The notes under the pieces: generated by a model
What the model was told of the DNA's origin: nothing
What the model saw: the letters and a program-made list of their open reading frames with translations, nothing else
The model's database searches: none
Translations under genes and position numbers: made by a program
Shown here: positions 1 through 7,536 of the stretch, in pieces
How the letters are laid out: every line of letters begins with the position of its first letter
Position numbering within the stretch: position 1 is the first letter of the stretch
DNA from: an uncultured Lysobacteraceae bacterium
Lineage (GTDB): Bacteria; Pseudomonadota; Gammaproteobacteria; Xanthomonadales; Rhodanobacteraceae
DNA length: 14,042 bases
Direction: 5' to 3'
NCBI GenBank assembly: GCA_946480705.1
Contig: CAMLLF010000024.1
Coordinates: forward strand, 1 to 14,042

Positions 1-10
1 CCGCGCGACG

Positions 11-1438
11 TCACTCGTCGCCGCCGTCCCGCTTGAACGCGCCCGGCGCCGACCCGAAATCGCCGTCGGCTTCCGCGGCCATGTAGGCCCAGCTCACATA
101 GACCGCGACGATCTGCGCGAGCTGTTCCGGGTCGACCTTGTCGAAGGTGTCGTCGGCGGTGTGGTGGTAGTCGAAGTAGCGCGTGCCGTCGTTGGTCAGG
201 CTCAGCGCGGCCATGCCTTCGGCATGCATCGGACTCAGGTCGGGACCGCCGTTCGCATGGCCGCTGCCGCGCTCGACCCCGAGCGGCGCGAGCACCTGCA
301 TCATCGCGTCGATGGCCGGCAGGGCTTCGGGCTTCACGCTGGCATTGAGGCGCCAGATGCGGTCGCTGCCGAAATCCGATTCCGAGCCGAGCACATGCTG
401 CGCGACCTCGTTCCTGTGCGCGGCGGCATAGGCCTTGCCGCCGTAGAGGCCGGCTTCCTCGTTCGCGAACGCCACGACGCGGATCGTGCGCTTCGGCGCC
501 TGCGGCAGATGGCCGATCAGCGCGCCCGCGGCCATGCCGATCGTGACGCCGGCGCCGTCGTCGATCGCGCCGGTGCCGAGATCCCAGGAATCGAGATGGC
601 CGCCCATGACGACGACTTCGTCGGGCTTCTCGCTGCCGGTGATTTCGCCGATGACGTTGGCGCCGGTGTAGTCGCCTTCGACGCCGCAATCGAGCTGCAG
701 CTTCATCTGCACGGGCTGGCCGCGGCGCACCGCGGCTTCGATCAGGTCGGCATCGGGATTGGACACCGCGGCGGCCGGAATGCGCTTGCCGTCCGGATCC
801 CACTGCGTGACGCCGGTATGCGGCAGACGATGGCTGTCGGTGCCGGCCGAGCGCAGCACGAACGCGGCCGCGCCGAGCTTCGCCGCGATCGCCGGACCGC
901 GGCTGCGCACCGATGAACCGATGCCGTAGTCGTGACCGTCCTTGTGCGCGCGCATGCGCGCGCTGACGAACACGATCTTGCCTTTGACGTCGTCGCTGTT
1001 CGCCGCCTTCAGCGCATCGAGGCTGTCGAAGAACACGATCGGCGCGGTGATGCCGCCCTTGGGCGTGGCCGTCGAATAACCGAGTGCGGTCACCGCGAGC
1101 TGCTGCGCGAACGGCGCCACCAGCGACGCGCTTTCGCTGCGGCGCACCCACTTCGGATACGTGACCGGCTCGGTCCAGACCTTGTCGAAGCCGAGCGCCT
1201 TGAACTTCGCGACGGTCCAGTCGCGCGCCTTCTGATCGTTGACGCCGCCGGCGAGACGCGGACCGACCTCGGTCGTCAGCGATTCGAGCAGCGTATAGGC
1301 CTGCCGGTCGGTCAGCGCCTGGTCGCGCAGCGCGATCGCCTGCTTGACCGCCGCCTCCGGCACGGTCGTGATCGTCGCGGCGGACACGCCCGCAGCGAAC
1401 AGGGCGAACAGGGCACAGGGCAGGGCACGCAGCATCAT
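11..1438 (-). CDS. Secreted M28-family zinc metallopeptidase with PA domain (carboxypeptidase Q-like)
   Basis: This is a 475-residue exported exopeptidase that probably removes amino acids from small peptides using two zinc ions. Residues 1-21 form a Sec signal peptide (MMLRALPCALFALFAAG, then VSAA). A protease-associated (PA) domain lies at about 120-245. The M28 metal-binding set is complete: His281 in GGHLDSWD, bridging Asp293 in GAIDDGAG, Glu327-Glu328 in NEEAGLYG with Glu327 as likely general base, Asp355 in ESD, and His425/His426 in YHHTADDT. The C-terminal motif DGTRYFDYHH and the PA insertion resemble mammalian carboxypeptidase Q more than the short Vibrio aminopeptidase. The start is the first of two adjacent ATGs, with GGAG 8 nt upstream. 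Length is normal for the PA-containing subgroup. It is divergent from the propeller lipoprotein. Family is confident; substrate preference is not readable from sequence. Confidence 0.93.
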   Translation of the reverse strand: MMLRALPCALFALFAAGVSAATITTVPEAAVKQAIALRDQALTDRQAYTLLESLTTEVGPRLAGGVNDQKARDWTVAKFKALGFDKVWTEPVTYPKWVRRSESASLVAPFAQQLAVTALGYSTATPKGGITAPIVFFDSLDALKAANSDDVKGKIVFVSARMRAHKDGHDYGIGSSVRSRGPAIAAKLGAAAFVLRSAGTDSHRLPHTGVTQWDPDGKRIPAAAVSNPDADLIEAAVRRGQPVQMKLQLDCGVEGDYTGANVIGEITGSEKPDEVVVMGGHLDSWDLGTGAIDDGAGVTIGMAAGALIGHLPQAPKRTIRVVAFANEEAGLYGGKAYAAAHRNEVAQHVLGSESDFGSDRIWRLNASVKPEALPAIDAMMQVLAPLGVERGSGHANGGPDLSPMHAEGMAALSLTNDGTRYFDYHHTADDTFDKVDPEQLAQIVAVYVSWAYMAAEADGDFGSAPGAFKRDGGDE

Positions 1439-1620
1439 GGGTGCAGCTCCGAAGGCAAAGCGCCAATGCTGCCATGCGTGGTCGTTTCACGATCTAGGAC
1501 TATCGTCATGGATCGCGGGCGGTTCGTGCGCGCCAGCCGGGTATTTCTGCAACATCGCCACCGGCTGTCCACGCAGCCATGGCGCTACGATGACCGCCGT
1601 AGTCATTCGGGGAGATGACG
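1439..1620. promoter_or_regulatory. Divergent intergenic promoter region (peptidase / propeller lipoprotein)
   Basis: This 182-nt gap separates two divergent genes, so it should hold both promoters. On the minus strand GATAGT (complement of 1499-1504), followed by CC, is a plausible -10 for the peptidase. On the plus strand TACGAT at 1586-1591 is a plausible -10 for the lipoprotein gene. Both resemble the TATAGTCC motif just before the gene at 8750. No good -35 boxes are seen. The assignment rests on position and -10 likeness only. Confidence 0.35.
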
Positions 1621-4600
1621 ATGGCATCGGGCTGGCGGTGGATGTCGGTGCTCGCGATGGGTGTGGCGGTGGCCGGCTGTACGGCGCAGCCGCGGTTCGC
1701 CGGGGAGTACGAGCGCGAAGGCGCGGGCCGCGGCGCGGCGGAATACCTGCGTGAAGAGCGCGCCGAGCAGCGCGAACGCGTGTCCGGTGCGCTCGAACGC
1801 GCGCAGTTGTTCGCGGCGCGGCGTCTGCCGGCCGGCGAGACGGAATTGCAACCGGCGCGCTGGTTCCGCGCCGAGCAGCAGATGAAGGCGATGCGCCGTC
1901 ATCTGCCGGGCGGCGACGGCAATCCGCTGAATGCGAAGGCGCAACCGCAGTGGCAGTGGCTCGGGCCGGCCAACGCGACGGGCCGCACGCGCACGCTCGA
2001 ATTCGATCCGCGCAATCCGGACGTGATGTATGCGGGCGGCGTGTCGGGCGGAGTCTGGAAATCCGCCGACGCGGGTGCGAGCTGGCAGCCGCTGTCCGAC
2101 GACGCGGTGAACCTCAACATCGGCGCGCTCGCGATCGATCCGGAGCGCCCGGACACGCTGTATGCGGGCACCGGCGAGCTGTATCGCGACAGCGGCATGC
2201 CGTGGTCGCCGATGAGCGGCTCGGGGATTCTCAAGAGCGTCGACGGCGGCGTCGCCTGGAGTCCGCTGCTCGCGACGCAGAATGCCGACTTCCGCTATGT
2301 CAGCGACATCGTGTTCAGTCCGCGCGATTCGCGGCGCCTGTACGCGGCGACGAACAGCGGCATCTGGCGATCGCGCGACGGCGGCGCGACGTTCGAACGC
2401 CTGCTGCGACCAGCCGATGCGAACGACCAGCGCCGTTACGAAGGCTGCACCGACCTCGCGATCCGCAACGACACCGAGCACGACTGGCTGCTCGCGACCT
2501 GCGCGTCGCGCTCGATCGCCGATCGCTACTGGCTGCCGGGCACGGTCACGCCGCCGGCCTGCGGCGGGCCGTGTCCCGCGGCGATATTCCTGAACACCGA
2601 TGCAGGCAATGCCGGCCAGTGGGAAACCGTGCTGTCCGAAGCCGGGCAGGGCCGCACGCAGATCGACATCCACCGTGCCGACCAGCGCGTGATCTATGCG
2701 GTCGCGGCGAGCATCGCGCCGGGTTTCGACCGCAGCGGCGACGGCGTCGGCGACTATGAGAACGGGCTGCACGCGCTGTGGCGTTCCGAGGACGGCGGCC
2801 GCACCTGGGAGGCGCGGCTGCGCAACGACTCGGCGGACCTGCTGTCGGCGAGCCTGTTCCAGTTCCATTTCGCGGTGAGGCCGACGGTCTGCGGCGATCC
2901 CTCACAGCCGGATTTCTATGCGGCCGGCTGGTACAACAACGCGATCGCAGCCGATCCGCTCGACCGCGACACGGTCTGGGTCGGCGGCATGACGCTGTTC
3001 CGGTCCAGCGACGGCGGCCGCCGCTTCGGGCTCGCGAGCTACTACTTCGCGCCCGACGATTCCTACGTGCATCCGGACCAGCACCGGATCCGCTTTCATC
3101 CGCGCTACGACGGCGCGGCGAACCAGCGCCTGTTCAGCGCGCACGACGGCGGCATCGCGGTGACTGACAACGCGCGCGCGCCCGTCGGCATCGGTGACGC
3201 GGGACTCTGCGCGGCGCCGGCCGGCGAGCGCGTGCGCTGGCGCGACACGAGCCGCGGCATGGGCACGACGCAGTTCTACGCCGGCGCCGTATTCCCGGAC
3301 GGCCGGCGCTACATGGGCGGCACGCAGGACAACGGCACCTGGCTCGGCGGCGACGACACCGGCGCGTTCGCCTGGCGCCACGTCTACGGCGGAGACGGCG
3401 GCTTCGCCGCGGTCAATCCGGTCAACACGAACGTGCTCTATGCGAGCGCGCAGTACATCTCGATGGGCAAGTCGGTCAACGGCGGGCAGACCTTCGCCGG
3501 CGCGACGCAGGGTCTCAGCGACCAGACGATCTTCATCATGCCTTACCTGATCGATCCGAACGCGCCGGACCGGCTCTGGGCCGCGGGCACGCGGCTCTGG
3601 CGCACCGACAACGCTGCGTCGACCTGGCGTCCCGTGAGCGCGCGCTTCGGCGCGGACTTCTTCAGCCGCAGCTCGGCCGTCGCGGTCGCGCCCGGCAATT
3701 CCAACCGGATGCTCGTCGGCAACCGCAACGCGATCTTCCGCAGCGACGCGGCGCTGTCGAGCACGACGACGACGGCCTGGGCGTCGGCCTCGCCGCGCGA
3801 CGGCTGGGTGTCGCGGCTCGCGTTCGATCCGGTCGACACGAACATCGCGTATGCTACATATTCCACGTTTGGCGGAGTCCACGTCTGGAAATCGACCGAC
3901 GCCGGCGCGAACTGGCAGCCGCTCGACGGCAGCGGCGACGGCGCATTGCCCGACGTGCCCGTGCACGCGATCGCGATCAATCCGTTGAACACGCGCGAAA
4001 TCTACCTCGGCACGGATCTGGGGCTGTTCGTCTCGCTCGACGGCGGCGCGCACTGGGCGGTCGAGAACAGCGGCTACGCGAACGTCATCACCGAAGACCT
4101 GAAACTCGTGACGCCGCCCGGCGGACCGCCGCAACTGTTCGCGTTCACCTACGGCCGCGGCGTCTGGCGCGTGAATCTCGGCGATTTCGACGGCGAGCCC
4201 GACTACCGCATCGACACGCGCGTCGCCGGCATGTGGTGGAACCCGCAGTCCGACGGACACGGCCTGATGCTCGAACCCGTCGTCATCGACGGCGTGACGC
4301 ACGTCGTGGCGAGCTGGTTCGTCTACGCCGACGGCGATCCGCTCTGGATGATCGGCGTGGGCCGCGCCGACGGCGGGCGCGTGCGCGTGCCGGTCACGGC
4401 GAGCCGCGGCGCGAGCTTCCCGCCGAATTTCCGCGCGGCGGACGTGCAGCAATATGCCTGGGGCGAACTCGATCTCGAGTTCCGCTCGCCGACGCAGGCG
4501 ACCTTGCGCTGGACCAGCACGCTGCCGGGCTTCGGCAGCGGCGAGCTGCCGATCGAATCGCTGGTCGCCGCGGCCTCGCCGGCCGACGACGCGCCCGGTG

Positions 4601-4992
4601 CCGGCATACGTGCCTGCCACAGCGGCAACTGGTTCCAGCCGGCGCAGAGCGGCCATGGTTTCTTCCTGCATGTGTTCGGCAGCGGCGACGCGCGCCAGCT
4701 CGTCGCGGTCTGGTACGTGTTCGATGGCGGCAAGCCGCTGTTCCTCGTCGGCGCCGGACCAGTCACCGGCGACTCGGCGACCTTGCAGCTCGGCATCACG
4801 CGCGGCCCGGATTTTCCGCCGGACTATCGCGTCGCCGATCTCGATCGCCGCGTCTGGGGCACCGCGACGTTCCGCTTCACCGGTGCGAACGCGGCGGAGG
4901 TCGAATGGACGCCGCAGCTCGCGGGCTATACGGCGGGGCGGCTCGATCTCGTGCGGTTGACGGAACAGCTGGGACGAACCTGCGCGCCGTAG
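1621..4992 (+). CDS. Asp-box (sortilin/VPS10-like) beta-propeller lipoprotein with two C-terminal SGHG domains
   Basis: This is a 1123-residue cell-envelope protein. The N-terminus (MASGWRWMSVLAMGVAVAGC) is a lipoprotein signal with lipobox VAGC and lipidated Cys20. An ATG lies two codons earlier at 1615, but GGAG (1611-1614) directly abuts it and sits 6 nt before the ATG at 1621, so 1621 is chosen. Eight Asp-box-like motifs (S-x-D-x-G-x-x-W/F) start near residues 148, 206, 251, 389, 462, 618, 758 and 805, as in sortilin/VPS10 and other BNR propellers. Such repeats mark the fold, not a reaction. From about 870 and 1002 two related domains of about 130 residues follow, each starting G-x-W-[WF]-x-P-x-x-[SD]-G-H-G and containing a VA-[SV]-W-[FY]-V block and an FPP-[ND]-[FY]-R-[AV]-AD block. 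Export to the outer membrane or cell surface is likely. Possible roles are carbohydrate or protein binding, or a hydrolase; the function is unknown. Confidence 0.85.
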   Translation: MASGWRWMSVLAMGVAVAGCTAQPRFAGEYEREGAGRGAAEYLREERAEQRERVSGALERAQLFAARRLPAGETELQPARWFRAEQQMKAMRRHLPGGDGNPLNAKAQPQWQWLGPANATGRTRTLEFDPRNPDVMYAGGVSGGVWKSADAGASWQPLSDDAVNLNIGALAIDPERPDTLYAGTGELYRDSGMPWSPMSGSGILKSVDGGVAWSPLLATQNADFRYVSDIVFSPRDSRRLYAATNSGIWRSRDGGATFERLLRPADANDQRRYEGCTDLAIRNDTEHDWLLATCASRSIADRYWLPGTVTPPACGGPCPAAIFLNTDAGNAGQWETVLSEAGQGRTQIDIHRADQRVIYAVAASIAPGFDRSGDGVGDYENGLHALWRSEDGGRTWEARLRNDSADLLSASLFQFHFAVRPTVCGDPSQPDFYAAGWYNNAIAADPLDRDTVWVGGMTLFRSSDGGRRFGLASYYFAPDDSYVHPDQHRIRFHPRYDGAANQRLFSAHDGGIAVTDNARAPVGIGDAGLCAAPAGERVRWRDTSRGMGTTQFYAGAVFPDGRRYMGGTQDNGTWLGGDDTGAFAWRHVYGGDGGFAAVNPVNTNVLYASAQYISMGKSVNGGQTFAGATQGLSDQTIFIMPYLIDPNAPDRLWAAGTRLWRTDNAASTWRPVSARFGADFFSRSSAVAVAPGNSNRMLVGNRNAIFRSDAALSSTTTTAWASASPRDGWVSRLAFDPVDTNIAYATYSTFGGVHVWKSTDAGANWQPLDGSGDGALPDVPVHAIAINPLNTREIYLGTDLGLFVSLDGGAHWAVENSGYANVITEDLKLVTPPGGPPQLFAFTYGRGVWRVNLGDFDGEPDYRIDTRVAGMWWNPQSDGHGLMLEPVVIDGVTHVVASWFVYADGDPLWMIGVGRADGGRVRVPVTASRGASFPPNFRAADVQQYAWGELDLEFRSPTQATLRWTSTLPGFGSGELPIESLVAAASPADDAPGAGIRACHSGNWFQPAQSGHGFFLHVFGSGDARQLVAVWYVFDGGKPLFLVGAGPVTGDSATLQLGITRGPDFPPDYRVADLDRRVWGTATFRFTGANAAEVEWTPQLAGYTAGRLDLVRLTEQLGRTCAP

Positions 4993-5019
4993 GGCGCAAT
5001 AACCGAAGGGCATTGCGCC
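4993..5019. repeat. REP-like palindrome, inverted copy abutting the lipoprotein stop codon
   Basis: This 27-bp element has perfect 8-bp arms GGCGCAAT / ATTGCGCC around an 11-nt loop that contains CC-GAA-GG. It is the reverse complement of the copies at 5215, 5271 and 5327. The preceding TAG (4990-4992), the stop of the lipoprotein gene, matches the CTA that follows the copies at 5271 and 5327, so the stop codon lies in the repeat flank. In RNA it would form a hairpin right after the stop and may protect the 3' end or help terminate transcription. Confidence 0.85.
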
Positions 5020-5105
5020 GAGTCCGTCTCGCGGCTCGCTGCCGGGTCGTCGGCGAAAGACGCGGTGCACGCACCTTTTGCTTTTTGCTTTTTGCTTTTA
5101 CGTGT
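5020..5105. repeat. Spacer with a 7-bp periodic T-rich tract (TTTTTGC repeats)
   Basis: This non-coding spacer carries a low-complexity tract at 5075-5100 made of about three and a half copies of TTTTTGC. It is conspicuous because the rest of the window is very GC-rich. It lies downstream of the hairpin at 4993-5019 but about 55 nt away, too far to be the U-tract of that hairpin. No gene is seen here. Confidence 0.6.
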
Positions 5106-5166
5106 GCGCGGGAAAGACGGCGCAATGCGCGGGAAGACGGCGCAATGCGCGGGAAGACGGCGCAAT
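5106..5166 (+). repeat. Three tandem 20-bp half-units of the REP array
   Basis: The unit GCGCGGGAAGACGGCGCAAT occurs three times head to tail (5106-5126 with one extra A, 5127-5146, 5147-5166). It ends in GGCGCAAT, the left arm of the 27-bp palindrome, and its first part matches the spacer end just before the copy at 5215 (CGGGAAGATGGCGCAAT). The array therefore begins with truncated units lacking the loop and right arm, as expected from replication slippage. Confidence 0.85.
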
Positions 5167-5353
5167 GCCCTTCGGGTATTGGGCCGTACGCAAAAGCGCT
5201 CGCGTCGGGAAGATGGCGCAATGCCCTTCGGTTATTGCGCCGTGCGCAAAGGGTTTCGCGTCGGGGGGATGGCGCAATGCCCTTCGGTTATTACGCCCTA
5301 CATAGAGGCTTTCGCATCGTGGAGATGGCGCAATGCCCTTCGGTTATTGCGCC
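5159..5353 (+). repeat. Array of four REP-like 27-bp palindromes with an exact 56-bp period
   Basis: Four copies start at 5159, 5215, 5271 and 5327, each exactly 56 bp apart. Each has left arm GGCGCAAT, a loop with CC-TTC-GG, and right arm ATTGCGCC. The first copy has ATTGGGCC and the third ATTACGCC, so only the second and fourth are perfect. The 29-bp intervals are related to each other (GT-x-CGCAAA ... TTCGCGTCGGG ... GAT), so the true repeat is a 56-bp unit. The last copy overlaps the end of the downstream minus-strand gene and provides its final codons and TAA stop (5344-5346). Likely roles are bidirectional transcript-end hairpins or a passive REP-type repeat. Confidence 0.9.
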
Positions 5354-7041
5354 CTACGTGGCGGTGGGGTGTTCGCGAGGCGCTTGCACAATGCGTCGAG
5401 CGTGACGCCTTCGTTGGCGGCGTGCACGCCGTGGGTGCTGAGTTTCGGCGCGTCGTCGCGGCCGCCATGGTGTACGCCGATCACGTTCCAGTCGTCGTCG
5501 AACACGGGACTGCCCGAGCTGCCCGGCTCGGTCGCGGTGCGGTAATGGAACAGGCGAGGCAGCCAGTCGACATCGATGATCGTGCTGTTCTTCGTCGAGA
5601 TCTGCAGGTCGCGGCCGTTCGGATGGCCGATCACGAACGCCGACGTCGCCTGTGCCGCCAGGCGGCGCTGCACGCGCAGTCCGCGAGCGCGCGGCGGCTG
5701 TTCGTCGAGCCGCACGATCGTGATGTCGAGACGTTCGTACCGGCCTAGCACGATGCCGATGTCGCCGGGGCGCGAGGAGAACAGCACTTCGGCGACGCCG
5801 TAATGCTTGCCGGGCCGGCGCCCGGCGATCGCTTCGCTCGTGAACGCGATCCAGGCATCGTGCGGATGCAGCGCGCCGGCGACGGTTTCGCTGATGACGT
5901 GCGCATTCGTCACGAAGACGAGTTCGGCCGGTGCGTCGGGCCAGAGGCTGCGGCGATCGACGAGAAAGCCCGTGCCGACGCGACGCCCCGTCGTCGTGCA
6001 GACGCAGCCGATCGACTCGCAGATCTGCGCGATGCGCGCGAGATCGAGACCGGTGTCGTTGCAGAAGTTCCGCTCGTAGGCCGTGTCGATCTCGCGCAGG
6101 TCGTTGATCTGCGCGGCGTCGAACGCGACCGTGCCGGTCGTGGCATGGCCGTGCTCGAGCAGGCGCGACGAAAGCCGCGCGGCGCAGCCGTCGTCGGGCC
6201 GCAGCGCGTCGCCCTGCCAGATCTCGCGCAGCTGACGCGCGTACGCGGCGAGCTGGAACGCCGTCGTGCGCGGATGTTCCAGCAGCCGCTGCAGCCAGTG
6301 CTGCGCCGCGTCGCAGGCGTCGCCGAGCGCGAGGCAGGCTTCCGAAAGCGTCGCGATATGCCACGGCGTGTCGTCGTCGTCGGTCCCGGCGAGTTGCGGT
6401 TGCAGCATCGCAATGAGCGCGCGCGCTTCGTCTGCCATATCCGCGGGCGGCAGCGTGGCCGCATCACGTGCGCGCCGCAGACGCAGCGCGATCGCATTGA
6501 TGCGCAGCCATGGATTCCGCGGGGCGTCGCGCAACGCATCGTCGTAACGGCGCACGGCTTCGTCGAGCAGCGCGCGGACGCCGCTGTCGCCGGGCGCACA
6601 CGGCCCGGCCGCGCGCACGAAGCGGTCCTTCGCCACGCGCGCGGACAGGCCGAGCAGTTCGACGACGGCACCTCGGTCCGCATCGTCCCGCGCCGTCCGT
6701 CGCGCTCGCCCGATCGCAACCGCGAGGTGTGCCTCGGCTTCGTCGAGCCCGCCGCAATCGATCAGCGCCTGCGCGTAGTGTGCGTCGAGCACCGCATCGG
6801 ACCGGCCGCCATTCGCACGCCACGCCGCAATGAGTTCTCCGGTGAGGCGGTAGCGGCGGTTCGCATTGAGCACGCGCGCCGCGGCGCGTATCGTTTCGTC
6901 GCCGCGGGCGTCCGGCGATGCGTTCGCGGTCGCGCCCAACTGCGCGACGGCGGCCGCAATGATCCACTCGGCTTCGGCGACCCATTGCCCGCGGCGCAAT
7001 GCGTCGGCGACGGCAGCCGCGCGTACCGCTTGTTCATCCAT
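5344..7041 (-). CDS. Fusion of TPR-like helical region with trypsin-like (S1-fold) serine protease
   Basis: This 565-residue protein has no signal peptide or membrane segment, so it should be cytosolic. Residues 1 to about 330 are alpha-helical and contain TPR-like stretches such as DAHYAQALIDCGGLDEAEAHL and AVRRYDDALRDAPRNPWLRINA. Residues about 350-555 form a trypsin-fold protease with an intact triad: His381 in VTNAHVI, Asp439 in DITIVRLD and Ser509 in EPGSSGSPVF. GTGFLVD at the start of the domain fits the first strands, and GVHHGG follows the serine strand. A short Cys-rich linker (ICESIGCVC) joins the two halves. GAGG lies 7 nt before the ATG. The stop codon is inside a REP-like palindrome. 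Similar repeat-plus-trypsin architectures are known in bacterial signalling and conflict proteins, but no partner gene is adjacent, so the role is open. Confidence 0.85.
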   Translation of the reverse strand: MDEQAVRAAAVADALRRGQWVAEAEWIIAAAVAQLGATANASPDARGDETIRAAARVLNANRRYRLTGELIAAWRANGGRSDAVLDAHYAQALIDCGGLDEAEAHLAVAIGRARRTARDDADRGAVVELLGLSARVAKDRFVRAAGPCAPGDSGVRALLDEAVRRYDDALRDAPRNPWLRINAIALRLRRARDAATLPPADMADEARALIAMLQPQLAGTDDDDTPWHIATLSEACLALGDACDAAQHWLQRLLEHPRTTAFQLAAYARQLREIWQGDALRPDDGCAARLSSRLLEHGHATTGTVAFDAAQINDLREIDTAYERNFCNDTGLDLARIAQICESIGCVCTTTGRRVGTGFLVDRRSLWPDAPAELVFVTNAHVISETVAGALHPHDAWIAFTSEAIAGRRPGKHYGVAEVLFSSRPGDIGIVLGRYERLDITIVRLDEQPPRARGLRVQRRLAAQATSAFVIGHPNGRDLQISTKNSTIIDVDWLPRLFHYRTATEPGSSGSPVFDDDWNVIGVHHGGRDDAPKLSTHGVHAANEGVTLDALCKRLANTPPPRRAQ

Positions 7042-7162
7042 GTCCCTTCCTCGCGTCCGATCGCGCGTCGTTGCGCGGATCGAAGTGTGGACATGGGGAA
7101 AGCGTTCTCTCAGATCTCTTCGAGACGCCGCCGCATCGTGCGGTAGCGTTCGGACAGCCGCA
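7042..7162 (-). promoter_or_regulatory. Leader of the protease gene, downstream of mscL
   Basis: This 121-nt gap lies between the mscL remnant and the protease gene, both on the minus strand. It contains the protease ribosome-binding site (GAGG, 7 nt before the ATG) and a small perfect hairpin CCGCA-TCG-TGCGG at 7130-7142 with no T-run. I see no convincing promoter. The protease could be read through from the mscL promoter or have its own. Confidence 0.3.
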
Positions 7163-7536
7163 TCAACGCGGCGGGCTGTTCTTCAGCAGATCGCGTATCT
7201 CGGTCAGCAGCACGACTTCGGGCGCCGGCGCTGCCGGTACTTCCTCCTGCTTGCGCATGAGCCGGTTCATGAGCTTCACGACGAGAAAGATCGCGAGCGC
7301 GACGATCGCGAACTGGATGATCGTGTTGAGGAACGCGCCGAACTGGATCGCGACTTCGCCCTTGCCGTCGGGGCCGGCCGCCTGAAGTATCCATCTGTAC
7401 GCGGAAAAATCGACGCCGCCGATCAGGAGGCCGATCGGACGATCTTGCCGAACGCCGCACCGATGACGACGCCGACGGCGAGGTCGATCACATTGCCGCG
7501 CATCGCGAATGCCTTGAACTCGTTGAAGAAGCTCAT
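7163..7536 (-). pseudogene. mscL: mscL, large-conductance mechanosensitive channel, frameshifted by a deletion of about 31 bp
   Basis: MscL is an inner-membrane pentameric channel that opens under turgor stress. Frame 1 from the ATG at 7536 (AAGGAG upstream, 8 nt from GGAG to ATG) reads [20 protein letters not shown] through [12 protein letters not shown], the conserved N-terminus and TM1. It then meets TGA at 7423-7425, giving 37 residues. A second frame continues [19 protein letters not shown] through FLNTIIQFAIVALAIFLVVK (TM2) to the conserved tail EVVLLTEIRDLLKNSPPR and TGA at 7163. Against E. coli MscL, 11 codons (Val33-Pro43) are replaced by 2 nt, implying 31 bp lost. Restored, the protein would be 134 residues, a normal length. 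All else looks conserved, so the break is recent or an assembly error. Confidence 0.9.

Noticed and set aside
2902..5070. Long minus-strand open frame (722 codons) opposite the propeller gene
   Set aside because: Arg/Ala/Val-rich composition typical of antisense frames in GC-rich DNA, with no recognisable domain; the plus strand encodes a clear protein family.
5159..5353. CRISPR array
   Set aside because: Repeat (27) and interval (29) lengths look CRISPR-like, but the intervals are related to each other, repeats are palindromic over nearly their full length, and no cas genes are present.
7110..7163. 17-residue ORF (MRLSERYRTMRRRLEEI) overlapping the mscL stop as TGATG
   Set aside because: The overlap could suggest translational coupling, but it is very short, lacks a ribosome-binding site and is unlikely to be reached because mscL translation stops early.
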